Assembly (NCBI RefSeq): GCF_001700325.1
Contig: NZ_MATO01000056.1
Location: 1-64,000, forward strand
Source: Caryophanon latum
GTDB lineage: Bacteria; Bacillota; Bacilli; Bacillales_A; Planococcaceae
Direction of reading: 5' to 3'
Length of the DNA stretch: 64,000 nucleotides
This document shows, one piece after another, positions 26,643-36,009 of the stretch. A model generated the notes under the pieces. That model did not search any database. It was not told the DNA's origin and saw only the letters and a list, made by a program, of their open reading frames with translations. How positions within the stretch are numbered: position 1 is the first letter of the stretch; each line of letters begins with the position of its first letter. Made by a program: the position numbers and the translations under genes.

Positions 26643-28137
26643 CCGCTTAAATGCACTCGGGCTATTATGTATGCTCGCGCTCATGTTGTTTCATGAGCCG
26701 ACGTCGATGTATTATTACTTAACAATTGCGCAGCTCGTTTACATACCGATTGTGCTGCAACAAGTCGTGACGTTAAAAAACTGGCAGCGCGCGATCATTG
26801 CGGCTGGGCAACTTGCGGTGACGCTGCTTTACTTTTTTGATAATGGGGCGCTATCGATTATACTCGCCCTCGTCTATATGGCAAGCACGCTCGTCATTTT
26901 TATTTGTGGCTTGCAACGATTTTTACAGCGCGGCTTTACGAACGTTGCGGAGCTGATGATTGATATTGGACTTATGTATATTGCGATGGGAGGCGTATGG
27001 TTTTTTGCGCATATCGCACAAATGAATACCGGCTTTAGCCCGACCATTACGTGGCTAACGGCGATTCATTTTCATTATTCTGCTTGCTTACTTTGCATTA
27101 CGGTCGGATTACTCGGTCGTTTGTACCGCAGCCGTCTGTTTACGATTAGTGCGGCGATCATTGCGGCTGGACCGATGCTCGTGGCGATTGGCATTACGTT
27201 TTCACGCGTCATTGAAGTCGTGTCGGTCAGCTTGTACGTGCTCGCGATTTTTAGCTTAGCGATGATTGTGTCGCGCCTACGTTTTCAATTGCTCGCTCTA
27301 CTACTAATACAGCTTGCCTTTTTAACGTTATGCTTTACAATTATTTGGTCATTTTTTTACGCACTCGGTACCGTTACAATTCCGTCGATGCTACAGTTTC
27401 ACGGCTTGCTTAACTGCGTGCTGTTTGGCGGGGCTATTACGCTTGCGTGGAGTGTGTTCGTGCCGCCGACGAAGCAGCGTCCGTTTACGTTCCCTGTTAG
27501 TCACATACGCGGGCATGCAGAGGCGAACGGTGCACCGCATAACGCACTCGTCGATGATATGAGCGTCTTCATTGATAAAACGGCTGTTCCTGCACGCATT
27601 AGCGATTTTTATGAGCAAACGACAAACTATGAGCTAACGATGCGCGTAAAATGGGCGCTGTGGTTTAAACCGTTTGCGTACGTGTATCCATTCATTAGCC
27701 GCAAAATCGGTCAGCTGAACTTGCCGTTTTCTGCGGAGCCACAAAAGATGGAAAGTACGATTACACGCGTATCACAAAAGCTCGACCGTCGTACAGCCCC
27801 TCGCATGTGGCAGCGCAAAATAAATGGCGACACTGTTTTTAGCGCCATTTATTCGATGCATACGCATAAAAGCATTAGCTATATGAACATCGCATTGCCG
27901 CTTCCGAAGTCGGCAATGCACGGCATTTTAGCACTTCGTACAGATGACAACAAGCTTTACATTACGAGCGATGCGGCTGGTGATGCAGGCACGTATTTAG
28001 CTTTAGGACGCTATACGTTCAAACTGCCACTTCATGAATATTTCACGATTTGGGAAGAAGGCAATCAGCTATACGCGACGCACAAAATGACGCTGTTTCG
28101 CCTACCGTTTTTAACGATTTCGTATACAATTCAATAA
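26611..28137 (+). CDS. YndJ-like membrane protein, 508 aa
   Basis: The N-terminal 290 residues contain eight or nine hydrophobic helices; the C-terminal 210 are soluble and beta-rich. This architecture and the company of SRPBCC and DUF4166 genes fit the YndJ-like family of Bacillus, whose biochemical role is unknown to me. The ATG overlaps the preceding gene by 32 bases and has GGAAGG about a dozen bases upstream. It ends in a bidirectional terminator shared with the opposite gene. Confidence 0.75.
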   Translation: MLARLHEVLVNRLNALGLLCMLALMLFHEPTSMYYYLTIAQLVYIPIVLQQVVTLKNWQRAIIAAGQLAVTLLYFFDNGALSIILALVYMASTLVIFICGLQRFLQRGFTNVAELMIDIGLMYIAMGGVWFFAHIAQMNTGFSPTITWLTAIHFHYSACLLCITVGLLGRLYRSRLFTISAAIIAAGPMLVAIGITFSRVIEVVSVSLYVLAIFSLAMIVSRLRFQLLALLLIQLAFLTLCFTIIWSFFYALGTVTIPSMLQFHGLLNCVLFGGAITLAWSVFVPPTKQRPFTFPVSHIRGHAEANGAPHNALVDDMSVFIDKTAVPARISDFYEQTTNYELTMRVKWALWFKPFAYVYPFISRKIGQLNLPFSAEPQKMESTITRVSQKLDRRTAPRMWQRKINGDTVFSAIYSMHTHKSISYMNIALPLPKSAMHGILALRTDDNKLYITSDAAGDAGTYLALGRYTFKLPLHEYFTIWEEGNQLYATHKMTLFRLPFLTISYTIQ

Positions 28138-28178
28138 TAAAAGGGCTATGCGACAGTCGCATGGCCCTTTTATTATTG
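28132..28178. terminator. Bidirectional terminator between convergent genes
   Basis: CAATAATAAAAGGGC and GCCCTTTTATTATTG flank an inner ATGCGAC/GTCGCAT stem, giving a T-run on either strand. It includes the stop codons of both neighbours. Confidence 0.9.
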
Positions 28179-28889
28179 AACAGCGTTGCGAACCGCTTCC
28201 TTCAAGTACCCTTTTGGCATCGGCTGCGTCAACGCTACGTTTTTTTGAATCGTCTTATCGGTCGTTACGATTTCAAGCAAAAGATGGTCGTCGCTGCTTA
28301 GCTTGTACGGCTCATGAATGAGAACGTCAACCGATTGCCCCGCTGTTAACGTTAGTGGAAAATCTGTCGCTGTACCGTTTTGCTCAAATGAAATGAGCGC
28401 CGCGCTATCGAAATGCCCGATGACGCGAATCGTTTCATCAGAAGCGGCTGTATACGTGTAGCGTAGCATATCTCCGTCCTCGACAGCTTGTACCACCTCG
28501 TTTTGTCGCACGATGATTGCAATCGTTTCAATCGGTAAGTCGTCATCAAATGATACAGCGACCGGCAACGTTCCACTACCGAAGTTTAACGCATATGTAA
28601 GCTGCTCATCCGTTAGCGCCATGCTTTCTTCACGTAACTCATAGCCGTTTTGCGTTTCTATCACTGTTACATCATTTGCTTCTGTTGGCACAATACTCGT
28701 CGTATCATATTGAATGTTCGTTAAGCGTGTTTCACGTTTCTTTTCGACGATGTAAGCAATACGTAACGTTTTATCGGCTTCATTCACTTGTAAAGACATA
28801 ATAACGGGTTCCTCCACGTGCGCTTTTGGCCAAAATGTATATGCTGCAATAGCTACTGTTACTAAAATTAACACGATTATTTTTTTCAT
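28173..28889 (-). CDS. Membrane-anchored hypothetical protein, 238 aa
   Basis: One N-terminal hydrophobic helix (IIVLILVTVAIAAYTFW) after MKK acts as signal anchor, followed by an extracellular domain of about 215 residues rich in Thr, Glu and beta-forming residues. No lipobox Cys is present, so it is not a lipoprotein. The ATG has AAGGAGG upstream on the minus strand. I do not recognise a family. Confidence 0.75.
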   Translation of the reverse strand: MKKIIVLILVTVAIAAYTFWPKAHVEEPVIMSLQVNEADKTLRIAYIVEKKRETRLTNIQYDTTSIVPTEANDVTVIETQNGYELREESMALTDEQLTYALNFGSGTLPVAVSFDDDLPIETIAIIVRQNEVVQAVEDGDMLRYTYTAASDETIRVIGHFDSAALISFEQNGTATDFPLTLTAGQSVDVLIHEPYKLSSDDHLLLEIVTTDKTIQKNVALTQPMPKGYLKEAVRNAVQ

Positions 28890-29052
28890 GAGACGTCCTC
28901 CTTATTGGTGGCAGTGTGGCGTGCATTTGCAAAAAATACCGTGCCGAGTCAATTGAGCTAGCAAAAGCTACACCTTGACTGACCTCACTTTCATCCTATA
29001 GCTAAAGCAATGGGCCTTCTCGTTCGGAAAATCTGTAAAAATAGCATGATCG

Positions 29053-29298
29053 TTAGTTAACACGGGCGCTGCGTCGTTTAATATGCGTAACAAGCTCGTC
29101 CTCTACTTTTGCACTGTCGCGTACGCCCCATGTCGATCACGTTAACACATAGTATAAGCACATACATAACATGAAAATATGTCCGCCCTCAACTGTGCCA
29201 TCGTGTAAAAAATTGCGCGCAATGAGGTACACAAATGTGAGCGTAGCAATGCTCCAAAAGCTTAAGGAGATTACATATTTGCGATTTTTTCGTAAGTT
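29053..29298 (-). pseudogene. Small two-helix membrane protein, stop-interrupted
   Basis: Between 28890 and 29313 the minus strand carries a frame reading NLRKNRKYVISLSFWSIATL onward through two hydrophobic segments (joined by a polar NFLHDGTVEGGH loop). A TGA at 29137-29139 then breaks it. After the stop the frame continues with STWGVRDSAKVEDELVTHIK to a TAA at 29053. The tail WGVRD...ELVTHI.RRSA is typical of conserved small membrane proteins in Bacillota. No start codon is available, as a TAA directly precedes the frame. The rest of the spacer shows nothing. Confidence 0.5.
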
Positions 29299-29313
29299 TT
29301 AACAACTGCGCTT

Positions 29314-29883
29314 TTATATGTAGCTATGAATGGTATCACGCTGCCCATGATGAACGTATTGCTCAGCTAAAATAGCGAAGTAATCAATGTCCTCGTACAC
29401 GCCGTTTTTCAAAAATTCCTGCTCATGGCGACCTTCGAATGCCATGCCGCACTTTTCCATCACGGTGCGTGAAGCAGTGTTGCGTGTCATGCACCGACCG
29501 GAAATGCGGTTGAACTGGTGATAGCGAAAACCGTACGCAAGCATTTCAGCGCATGCCTCTGTCGCATAGCCGCGCCCCCAATAATCACGGTCGATAAAGT
29601 AGCCGACTTCTGCGCGCTGATGTGGATGCGACACGCTCACGAAACCGCAGTTGCCTATGTAGCGTCCATTTTCCTTCAAAAAAACGGCAAATTCATACGC
29701 TGTGCCGCTAATGAAGCTATCTTGTAAATATGTAATCCACTGCTCGACACTTTCTCGCGGATACGGGTGTGGAATCATAATCATCGTATCAGCAATTTCC
29801 TTTTGCTTAACGACGTCGTACACTGCGTCCGCATAGGATAAATCGTACGGCTTTAAATAAAGACGCTCTGTTTCTAATTTCAT
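29314..29883 (-). CDS. GNAT acetyltransferase, RimJ/RimL type, 189 aa
   Basis: Predicted acetyl-CoA-dependent N-acetyltransferase. It begins LETERLYLKPYDLSYADAV, has strand beta4 EVGYFIDRDYWGRGYATEA with the acetyl-CoA pyrophosphate loop (WGRGYATEA) near residue 105, and ends in ASRTVMEKCGMAFEGRHEQE, the usual C-terminal signature. The substrate is not predictable. It follows the DUF6176-like gene by 14 bases on the same strand, so the two are likely cotranscribed. Confidence 0.9.
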   Translation of the reverse strand: MKLETERLYLKPYDLSYADAVYDVVKQKEIADTMIMIPHPYPRESVEQWITYLQDSFISGTAYEFAVFLKENGRYIGNCGFVSVSHPHQRAEVGYFIDRDYWGRGYATEACAEMLAYGFRYHQFNRISGRCMTRNTASRTVMEKCGMAFEGRHEQEFLKNGVYEDIDYFAILAEQYVHHGQRDTIHSYI

Positions 29884-29897
29884 TATGTCACAACCCC

Positions 29898-30242
29898 TTA
29901 CTTCATCGCCTGTTTTACGTTGTTTGGAATCATGACGACAGCTGTTTGTAAATCGACCGGGCGAAACGTTTCGTCAATGCACTCATCCCAAAATTGTAAA
30001 TGCTTTTTGTCGATCCAATGCTCGGATTCTTCTACGTCTTGTCCGCCCGTTCCTTGCACTGAATACCAATATAAATATTCCTCGCCGTTTAACACTTCGC
30101 GAAAAATTGTTTCGACGTACATTTTTTCACCTGCTAGCGTAACGAGTACGTCTTCCATATGGTCATTTAAAAAGGCAAGCCATTCGTCGACACGCGCTGA
30201 CTTCCCTTCCTTCACGCGAAAACGTGTTAACTCCACATTCAT
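29898..30242 (-). CDS. DUF6176-like protein, 114 aa
   Basis: Small soluble protein with the pattern ELTRFRVKEGKSARVDEW at the start and an EYLYWYSVQG segment in the middle, as in the DUF6176 group of small proteins with a dimeric alpha-beta barrel-like fold. The ATG has GGAGGGGG-type Shine-Dalgarno upstream. It lies between two GNAT genes on the same strand with short gaps. Function unknown. Confidence 0.75.
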   Translation of the reverse strand: MNVELTRFRVKEGKSARVDEWLAFLNDHMEDVLVTLAGEKMYVETIFREVLNGEEYLYWYSVQGTGGQDVEESEHWIDKKHLQFWDECIDETFRPVDLQTAVVMIPNNVKQAMK

Positions 30243-30268
30243 ATTAATTCCCCCTCCTTGTTAATCGT

Positions 30269-30679
30269 TTAATCTAGCTTCGCAAATGCTACGAGTGAAC
30301 CTTGATCGCACGACGTAAAGCCCATTTTTTCATAAAAATGTCGAACATCGGGTGCTTCCTCCGTTAACAATACTTTTTGTCGCACATGCTCATACTTTTG
30401 TAAAATGTGCTGCATGAGCGATGTCGCAACACCGTTATTTTGATAAGCGCTCAGCACTAAAATATCTTGAATGTAAATAATCGTTACACCATCACCGACA
30501 ACGCCCACTAAGCCGATTAATTGCTCGTCTTCCCATGCACAAAAGACGTCAAGTGAGTGTGCGCATGCTTGCTGTAATAATGGCAAATCATTCGTGTACG
30601 CGTACCATCCTGCGTCATCGTACAATGCTTGTAATGGCTCGATTGCGATTTCCTTTTGTTGTTTAATAATCATTTTCAT
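30269..30679 (-). CDS. GNAT acetyltransferase, 136 aa
   Basis: Compact GNAT fold. YIQDILVLSAYQNNGVATSL near residues 70-90 carries the acetyl-CoA-binding QxxGxA loop, and VRHFYEKMGFTSCDQGS near 110-125 is the C-terminal signature. It is the first gene of a three-gene minus-strand run with 29898 and 29314. Substrate unknown. Confidence 0.9.
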   Translation of the reverse strand: MKMIIKQQKEIAIEPLQALYDDAGWYAYTNDLPLLQQACAHSLDVFCAWEDEQLIGLVGVVGDGVTIIYIQDILVLSAYQNNGVATSLMQHILQKYEHVRQKVLLTEEAPDVRHFYEKMGFTSCDQGSLVAFAKLD

Positions 30680-30848
30680 CCTCCTCTATTCGTTTAAATT
30701 AGAAGAATGATCGCGTAATTTCACCATTAAATAACCACCTTTCTATCGAGTACTTTCATTGTATTCCAACAATTCTAAAAACTCAATGTACAGAAGTTAT
30801 TCACCCGTATGCAATATTGTCGATATAAAATAGAAAGAGGTGAGCTAC

Positions 30849-31514
30849 ATGAAAATTGGAATGACCCCGTTTCAGCCAATTGTCAAGCCACGTGCAAAAA
30901 GTGAGCCGCAGCCAGCAGCAGAAGCAGTCGTGCCACAGCAACTAGGTGATGCAAAGCAAGCGTTGAAGGAATCAGTGCAAAAGCAGCTAGCGGAAATCGA
31001 AGCGGCGCGTACTGATATAGGCGAAGACGATCCGAAAGCACAGCGCTTGATCGAGAAGTTTAAAAACGGCAAAAAGCTGACGCCAGACGAAATGGCATAC
31101 GTACGACGAAACGCACCGGGCATGGTGGACTACATCGACCGCATTATGCGCGAGCGTGACGTAATTGAGCTCAGCATGAAAATGGCGCCGTCAAAAGCGG
31201 ACGTACAAATTGTCGCGTTTCGTGCCGCAAAGCAAATTGAAAAGCACGAAATTCCTGAAGAGCGCGAAATTCGCATGAAACATTTAGCTGATGCGAAGGC
31301 AGAGTACGAAAAAACGGACGAATATAAAGACAAGCCAAACACACCGCTAGATCGAGAGGAACGTCCGAAAAAGACGCGTCCGAAGCAAAAAGATAAAGTT
31401 CACGTTACGATGAATGATGACCGTTCAAACAAGCAAACGTTAGCGCGCGCACAAGCTGCTTATGAATTAGTCGGTAAACAAAACAGTACACCGAGCATTA
31501 CACATGAAACGTAA
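30849..31514 (+). CDS. Charged coiled-coil hypothetical protein, 221 aa
   Basis: A soluble protein with a Pro/Ala-rich start, an alpha-helical Lys/Glu-rich body and a basic C-terminal third. The central segment KKLTPDEMAYVRRNAPGMVD recurs in hypothetical proteins of Bacillota as far as I remember. The ATG at 30849 has AAAGAGGTG upstream; the GTG at 30840 is part of that ribosome binding site. Function unknown. It is monocistronic and closed by a terminator. Confidence 0.75.
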   Translation: MKIGMTPFQPIVKPRAKSEPQPAAEAVVPQQLGDAKQALKESVQKQLAEIEAARTDIGEDDPKAQRLIEKFKNGKKLTPDEMAYVRRNAPGMVDYIDRIMRERDVIELSMKMAPSKADVQIVAFRAAKQIEKHEIPEEREIRMKHLADAKAEYEKTDEYKDKPNTPLDREERPKKTRPKQKDKVHVTMNDDRSNKQTLARAQAAYELVGKQNSTPSITHET

Positions 31515-31518
31515 TACT

Positions 31519-31565
31519 TGTATACAGAGTTGCCCTATTCGTACATTGGGCAGCTCTTTTTCCCT
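31519..31565 (+). terminator. Terminator after the 221-aa gene
   Basis: AGAGTTGCCC and GGGCAGCTCT form a G-U-containing stem followed by TTTTTCCCTTTT. The spacer from here to 31757 has no gene; I see no clear promoter. Confidence 0.85.
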
Positions 31566-31757
31566 TTTATCATAAGCTAAGGCGCTTACTAAAACGCCGC
31601 GAATTACTCAATACATATGCGGTTTTGTGAAAATTTGCTTATTCGCATCGCATTATAATGTTTTTAGAATGACATGTTGGACGTGTTGTGAGAAAATGTG
31701 TATAAATGGATGCGCCATGATGCAACATCTATTTATTATAAGCAAGGAAGTGAATGT

Positions 31758-33752
31758 ATGGAAACGAAATTAACGAAAACGCCTGAAGAAGCGGTGTTCG
31801 ATCAATATGAGGATTATGCGCCGGATGAGCAAGCGTTTAATATAAATGGTTTTAATATGAAAGGCATGCATCGCAACGGCACACATTACGACGATAACGG
31901 TTATGATATTAACGGCTTTGATAAAAATGGCTACAATAAAAACGGCTTCAACTTGCAAAAATACAATCGCCAAGGTTATGACATTCATGGCTACGATAAA
32001 GACGGTTACAACGAGTGGATGCAGCATAAGGACGGCTACAATTTAAGCGGTTTCGATATTAACGGCTACGACCGCGAAGGCTTTAATACGCACGGCTTAA
32101 ACCGTGAATACGTCGATCGCACAGGCTTCCATAAAAGCGGCAAATACGTCGCCAATTTTGTCGTGCGTCGCAATGAGGAAAAAGCACCGAAGCCATTTTG
32201 GGATAGCCAAGGCTTTGATTTTTGGGGCTACGATGCGACAGGCTTCTCACGCAGTGGCTTCGATCGCTTCGGCTTTAACAAAAACGGCGTGCATCAAAAT
32301 CGTACATACTATAATTACGGCGGCTTTGACCGCGAAGGCTTTCATAAAGAAGGACAACCATTTCTTTTAAACGGCTTTAACATGAATGGCATTCATCAAA
32401 ATGGTACGCTTTATGATGACAACGGCTATGACAAAAACGGCTTTGACCGAAAAGGGTTCAATAAAGATGGCTACAACAAGGCAGGCTTCTCTAAAGCAGG
32501 GCTGCATCGCAATGGCACACATTACGACGATGAAGGCTTTAATCAAAAAGGCTACAACAAGCACGGCTTTGATGCATTAGGTCAGCACGAAAATGGTACG
32601 CGCTATGATAACGACGGCTTTGATTGCTTCGGCTTAAACGAAAAAGGCTTTAACAAAAATGGCTTGTATGAGCATAAATCGTTCTATGACGACAATGGGC
32701 TTGATTGTGACGGCTACAATAAAAAAGGCTTTAACGAATGGAATCACTATAAAGGTGGATATGACAAGGACGGCTTTGACGTATACGGATACGATCGTGA
32801 AGGCTTTGACCGAAAAGGCTTAAACCGTCTAAAAATCGACCGCACTGGCTTCAATGAGCAAGGCGAACTTGTTGCACATCCGCATCATTACCGCGTGAAC
32901 GAGCACACTGCACCGAAAAACGTATGGGACGAGGACGGCTTTGATTTTTGGGGCTATGATGCGTCAGGCTATTCGCGTACAGGCTTTAATAAAGACGGCT
33001 TTAATAAGGACGGGCTACACCAAAATGGTACGTATTTTAATTACGGTAACTTTGCATCAGATGGCTTCAATCGCGAAGGCTTTGATAGCGAAGGGTTCAA
33101 TCGTGGCGGTTATGATCAAGAAGGCTACGACCGCGACGGCTTTGACAAAACTGGCTACAACCGTGAAGGCTATGACCGCGATGGATTAGATACGAACGGC
33201 TTCGATAAAGATGGCTTTAACAAGGACGGCTACAATCGCGAAGGCTACAATCGTGAAGGCTTCAATATTCAAGGCTATGACAAGGACGGCTTCGATGTGT
33301 TCGGCTTCGATAAAAATGACTATGATAAAAATGGCTACAACCGCGAAGGCGAGCAGTACGTTGACCCAGGCATTACGCCATTAGCTGACGAGCATAACAT
33401 GACGTACGAAGATTTAAAATGGCAGTTAAATGAAGCGGAGCAACTAATTGAGCTTAACAAATTCGATGCGGCCAACTGCATGCTTCATACAGCTGTAACG
33501 CTTTATGCAGAAGAGCTTCACCGTCGCCTTGATACAGTACAATCGTTCGACATTAGCACATCGGCATTACTCGTATTTTTACATTCACAAGATCAACTAA
33601 CAAACGATGCATTAAAAGTATGTAACAGCATTCTTGACATGGCGCAGCATAGCCTACAAACAGGCAAGCACGAGCGCACGACGAACGCGGTTAACACGAA
33701 GCAGGCGTTTTATGCATTAAAGCAATTAATTCAATATTCGTTTACTAGCTAA
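31758..33752 (+). CDS. Pentapeptide-periodic Gly/Asx/aromatic protein, 664 aa
   Basis: Residues 25-550 are built from a five-residue period of the form [FY]-[ND]-x-x-G (for example GYDINGFDKNGYNKNGFN), about 90 units, interrupted by spacers. Two long blocks about 241 residues apart repeat each other, each containing an RNEEKAP/VNEHTAP-type break followed by FDFWGYDA. A second spacer type, GxHxNGTxYDDNGYD, recurs about six times. The last 120 residues are helical with no repeats and resemble DUF4145/HEPN-like domains (QLIELNKFDAANCMLHTAVT). There is no signal peptide, so it is predicted cytoplasmic. The ATG at 31758 has AAGGAAGTG upstream. The function is not known to me. Confidence 0.85.
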   Translation: METKLTKTPEEAVFDQYEDYAPDEQAFNINGFNMKGMHRNGTHYDDNGYDINGFDKNGYNKNGFNLQKYNRQGYDIHGYDKDGYNEWMQHKDGYNLSGFDINGYDREGFNTHGLNREYVDRTGFHKSGKYVANFVVRRNEEKAPKPFWDSQGFDFWGYDATGFSRSGFDRFGFNKNGVHQNRTYYNYGGFDREGFHKEGQPFLLNGFNMNGIHQNGTLYDDNGYDKNGFDRKGFNKDGYNKAGFSKAGLHRNGTHYDDEGFNQKGYNKHGFDALGQHENGTRYDNDGFDCFGLNEKGFNKNGLYEHKSFYDDNGLDCDGYNKKGFNEWNHYKGGYDKDGFDVYGYDREGFDRKGLNRLKIDRTGFNEQGELVAHPHHYRVNEHTAPKNVWDEDGFDFWGYDASGYSRTGFNKDGFNKDGLHQNGTYFNYGNFASDGFNREGFDSEGFNRGGYDQEGYDRDGFDKTGYNREGYDRDGLDTNGFDKDGFNKDGYNREGYNREGFNIQGYDKDGFDVFGFDKNDYDKNGYNREGEQYVDPGITPLADEHNMTYEDLKWQLNEAEQLIELNKFDAANCMLHTAVTLYAEELHRRLDTVQSFDISTSALLVFLHSQDQLTNDALKVCNSILDMAQHSLQTGKHERTTNAVNTKQAFYALKQLIQYSFTS

Positions 33753-33761
33753 TAAGCAAGT

Positions 33762-33814
33762 AAAAGGAGTGTATGAAATGTCATCGAGACGTTTCGTACA
33801 CTCCTCTTTTTTGT
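33762..33814 (+). terminator. Terminator after the pentapeptide-periodic gene
   Basis: AGGAGTGTATGAAA pairs with TTTCGTACACTCCT (one G-U), followed by a C and six T. Confidence 0.88.
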
Positions 33815-33844
33815 TCGGTAGCTATATATATTTTAGCCTTTTAT

Positions 33845-34029
33845 CAGGTCTGTTGATACGCCACTTTTATACAGCTGAATCACTTGTTTTGAACAGCGAA
33901 ATGGGAATTATTGCTGTTTTGTAGGCTCTTCCCCATAACTTGGGGTTGCTTTTCACGTCGAGGCAGGCTTTCCGCGGGCGCGAGCCGCAATACGTGCCCT
34001 GCCAATTTAATGGCTAATCAACACGCGTG
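33845..34029. repeat. Intergenic repeat family, copy B, with ISL3-like end
   Basis: Same left 75 bases and right 45 bases as copy A, but at 33924 an ISL3-like terminus (as at 15951) replaces the copy-A middle. This shows that modules of the family recombine. The spacer from here to 34256 contains no gene. Confidence 0.7.
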
Positions 34030-34256
34030 GCCTTTTATTATTCCGCTCCTCATTGTTCGCTACAGCGCGAATATGAAGTCCGCAAAAGTTCGTCTAATGT
34101 TCAAGCGTGTTAAAAATGTTTGTTCACTACTATCAACCATTTATTACACAACTGTAATTTTCAATTAATTTACTTTCCTCCAAAAATATATTACTATAAA
34201 AAATGTACTTTAAATTGAGTATATGACGTTTTCAGAAATGGTAGGTATTTGAATCA

Positions 34257-35402
34257 ATGAATTTTAAAAAGTTTTCACGGCATCAAGGATTTGGTGCATC
34301 TATATTTATGGGTATTTTTTATGCGGTTGCGATGCTAGTCATTTTTTTAATAGGCTACACGGCACTTCCTGGACAGATGGATGAGTTACATATTGCTATT
34401 GTCAATGACGATAACGGAAGCAATGGTGAGAAAATCGCGGAGCAGTTAGAGGAAAGCTTGCCATTTCATATCGAATTAGGCGACACATATGAGCAGGCGC
34501 TACAAAAATTAAAAGATAATGACGTATCGCTATTAATTCATATTCCATCGCACTTTTCACGTAATATTATGAGCGGTGAATCCGCTGAAATTAACTTTAC
34601 AGTTAACGAAGCGTCTGCCACGATGGTATCTTCATCGATGAGCTCGATCGTAAATGAAGTCAATGCGCAATTAAGTGCGAGCTTTTCAACACAAACGGCG
34701 CAAAGTATTTTAATGAAAATGAACGTACCAAAAGAGCAAGCAGCCGAATTATCACAAAAAATCGAAAATGCATATGTCGGCAACTACGTCATCGTCAATG
34801 ATGTTCCAGATGGTATGCACCACACAATGCTACCGATGTTTTTAGTAATGGCCGCGTATGTCGGTGCGATGATTGCAGCGATGCAACTCGTGCAAGTATA
34901 TCAGCACAATCGTGGTGAGGCGTCTCGTTTCCGTTTGTTTACGTACGTACAGCTATCTGCGTTACTCATTGCTGTTGTTTCGACAATTTTTGCGTTAATT
35001 ACAGCATATTGGATTACAGATTTAAGCACAGATGTTATGCTACAAGTAGCAGCCCAGCAAGTATTAGTATATATGGCATCGTTTAACGTATGCGCCATTT
35101 TCACGTTTTTAGTTGGCGAAGCAGGTATGATTTTAAACATACCGATCCTTTTAACACAAACGATTGCTAACGGTGCCACGATGCCACGAGAAATGATGTA
35201 TGGCTATTATGAATTTATGAGTTATATTACACCGATGTATCACGCTGTAAACGGATACTTCGCAACGATGTATGGCTCGACTGATGCAGCACCGTTCATT
35301 TTAGGACTTGCGGCAGTCGGTGTCGGCGCGTTACTCATTAACTTACTCGTCGTCACAACATTGCACAAAAAAGCACCGAAACCACGCTCAGTATTAAAAT
35401 AG
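34257..35402 (+). CDS. ABC-2/YhgE-Pip-like membrane protein, 381 aa
   Basis: One N-terminal helix (about 15-36), a large extracytoplasmic loop of about 160 residues beginning LHIAIVNDDNGSNGEKIAEQ, then five helices, the arrangement of DUF3533/YhgE-type and ABC-2-type permeases. No ATPase gene is adjacent, so it may work without one or recruit one in trans. The phrase AIVNDDNG is typical of the YhgE/Pip group. A PadR-type regulator follows, the usual partner of such transport genes. The ribosome binding site is weak (GGTAGGT). Confidence 0.8.
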   Translation: MNFKKFSRHQGFGASIFMGIFYAVAMLVIFLIGYTALPGQMDELHIAIVNDDNGSNGEKIAEQLEESLPFHIELGDTYEQALQKLKDNDVSLLIHIPSHFSRNIMSGESAEINFTVNEASATMVSSSMSSIVNEVNAQLSASFSTQTAQSILMKMNVPKEQAAELSQKIENAYVGNYVIVNDVPDGMHHTMLPMFLVMAAYVGAMIAAMQLVQVYQHNRGEASRFRLFTYVQLSALLIAVVSTIFALITAYWITDLSTDVMLQVAAQQVLVYMASFNVCAIFTFLVGEAGMILNIPILLTQTIANGATMPREMMYGYYEFMSYITPMYHAVNGYFATMYGSTDAAPFILGLAAVGVGALLINLLVVTTLHKKAPKPRSVLK

Positions 35403-35410
35403 AACAAATA

Positions 35411-35449
35411 TGAAAAAGCTGCAATCTCCCAAGGTTGCAGCTTTTTTAC
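35411..35449 (+). terminator. Hairpin between permease and PadR genes
   Basis: AAAAAGCTGCAA and TTGCAGCTTTTTT form a stem with T-run 10 bases after the permease stop. The regulator's ribosome binding site, AGGAGG, begins directly after it, so read-through would still express padR. Confidence 0.85.
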
Positions 35450-35462
35450 AGGAGGAAATCGT

Positions 35463-35996
35463 TTGACTATTCAAATTTATATTTTAAGTAAGCTTATAGA
35501 ACGTGATCATTATCCGTATGAATTAAAAAAAGGCTTATCCGAGCCAGTACCTTTTGATAAAATGGCAAACATTACAGAAAGCAAACTATATTACCATTTT
35601 GAATCGTTAACGAAGCAAGGCTTAATTGAAGAGGCTGAGCTCATTAAAGAGGAGCATCGCCCAGATAAACAACTATACACGATTACAGAAAAAGGGCGGC
35701 TTGCTTTGCCTCAAAAAATTTATGATGTTTTCGAAAAGTCAAAGCAAATGTCCGATCTGATTATCGGGCTCATTTTTATTCAATACGTAGACATTCAAAA
35801 AGTAATTACACTCGTACAAGTGAAAAAAATGGCACTTGAAAATAAACGTGAGACGTTAACAAAAGTGTATGAGAAAACCGTTATTCCTGCACATTTAGAG
35901 GAGACGATTCACTTAGCAAATGGCTATTTTATGGAATCATTACAACGCGAAATTAGTTGGTTTGAGCGTGTTCTTGAAATGCTGCATCACGATTAA
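35463..35996 (+). CDS. PadR-family transcriptional regulator, 177 aa
   Basis: Winged-helix repressor of the PadR family. ILSKLIERDHYPYELKKGLS is helix 1-2, ESKLYYHFESLTKQGLIEEA the recognition helix region, and the wing with LYTITEKGRLAL follows. The C-terminal dimerisation domain (about 90-177) is of the longer, Vir-like type. It starts at TTG (35463) with a perfect AGGAGG seven bases upstream. It probably controls the permease gene just ahead. Confidence 0.92.
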   Translation: MTIQIYILSKLIERDHYPYELKKGLSEPVPFDKMANITESKLYYHFESLTKQGLIEEAELIKEEHRPDKQLYTITEKGRLALPQKIYDVFEKSKQMSDLIIGLIFIQYVDIQKVITLVQVKKMALENKRETLTKVYEKTVIPAHLEETIHLANGYFMESLQREISWFERVLEMLHHD

Positions 35997-36009
35997 TAGT
36001 AAGTGAAAC

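Noticed and set aside
31800-33360. CRISPR-like or tandem DNA array
   Set aside because: The repetition is a 15-base coding period of a pentapeptide pattern with synonymous variation; there are no uniform repeats and spacers.
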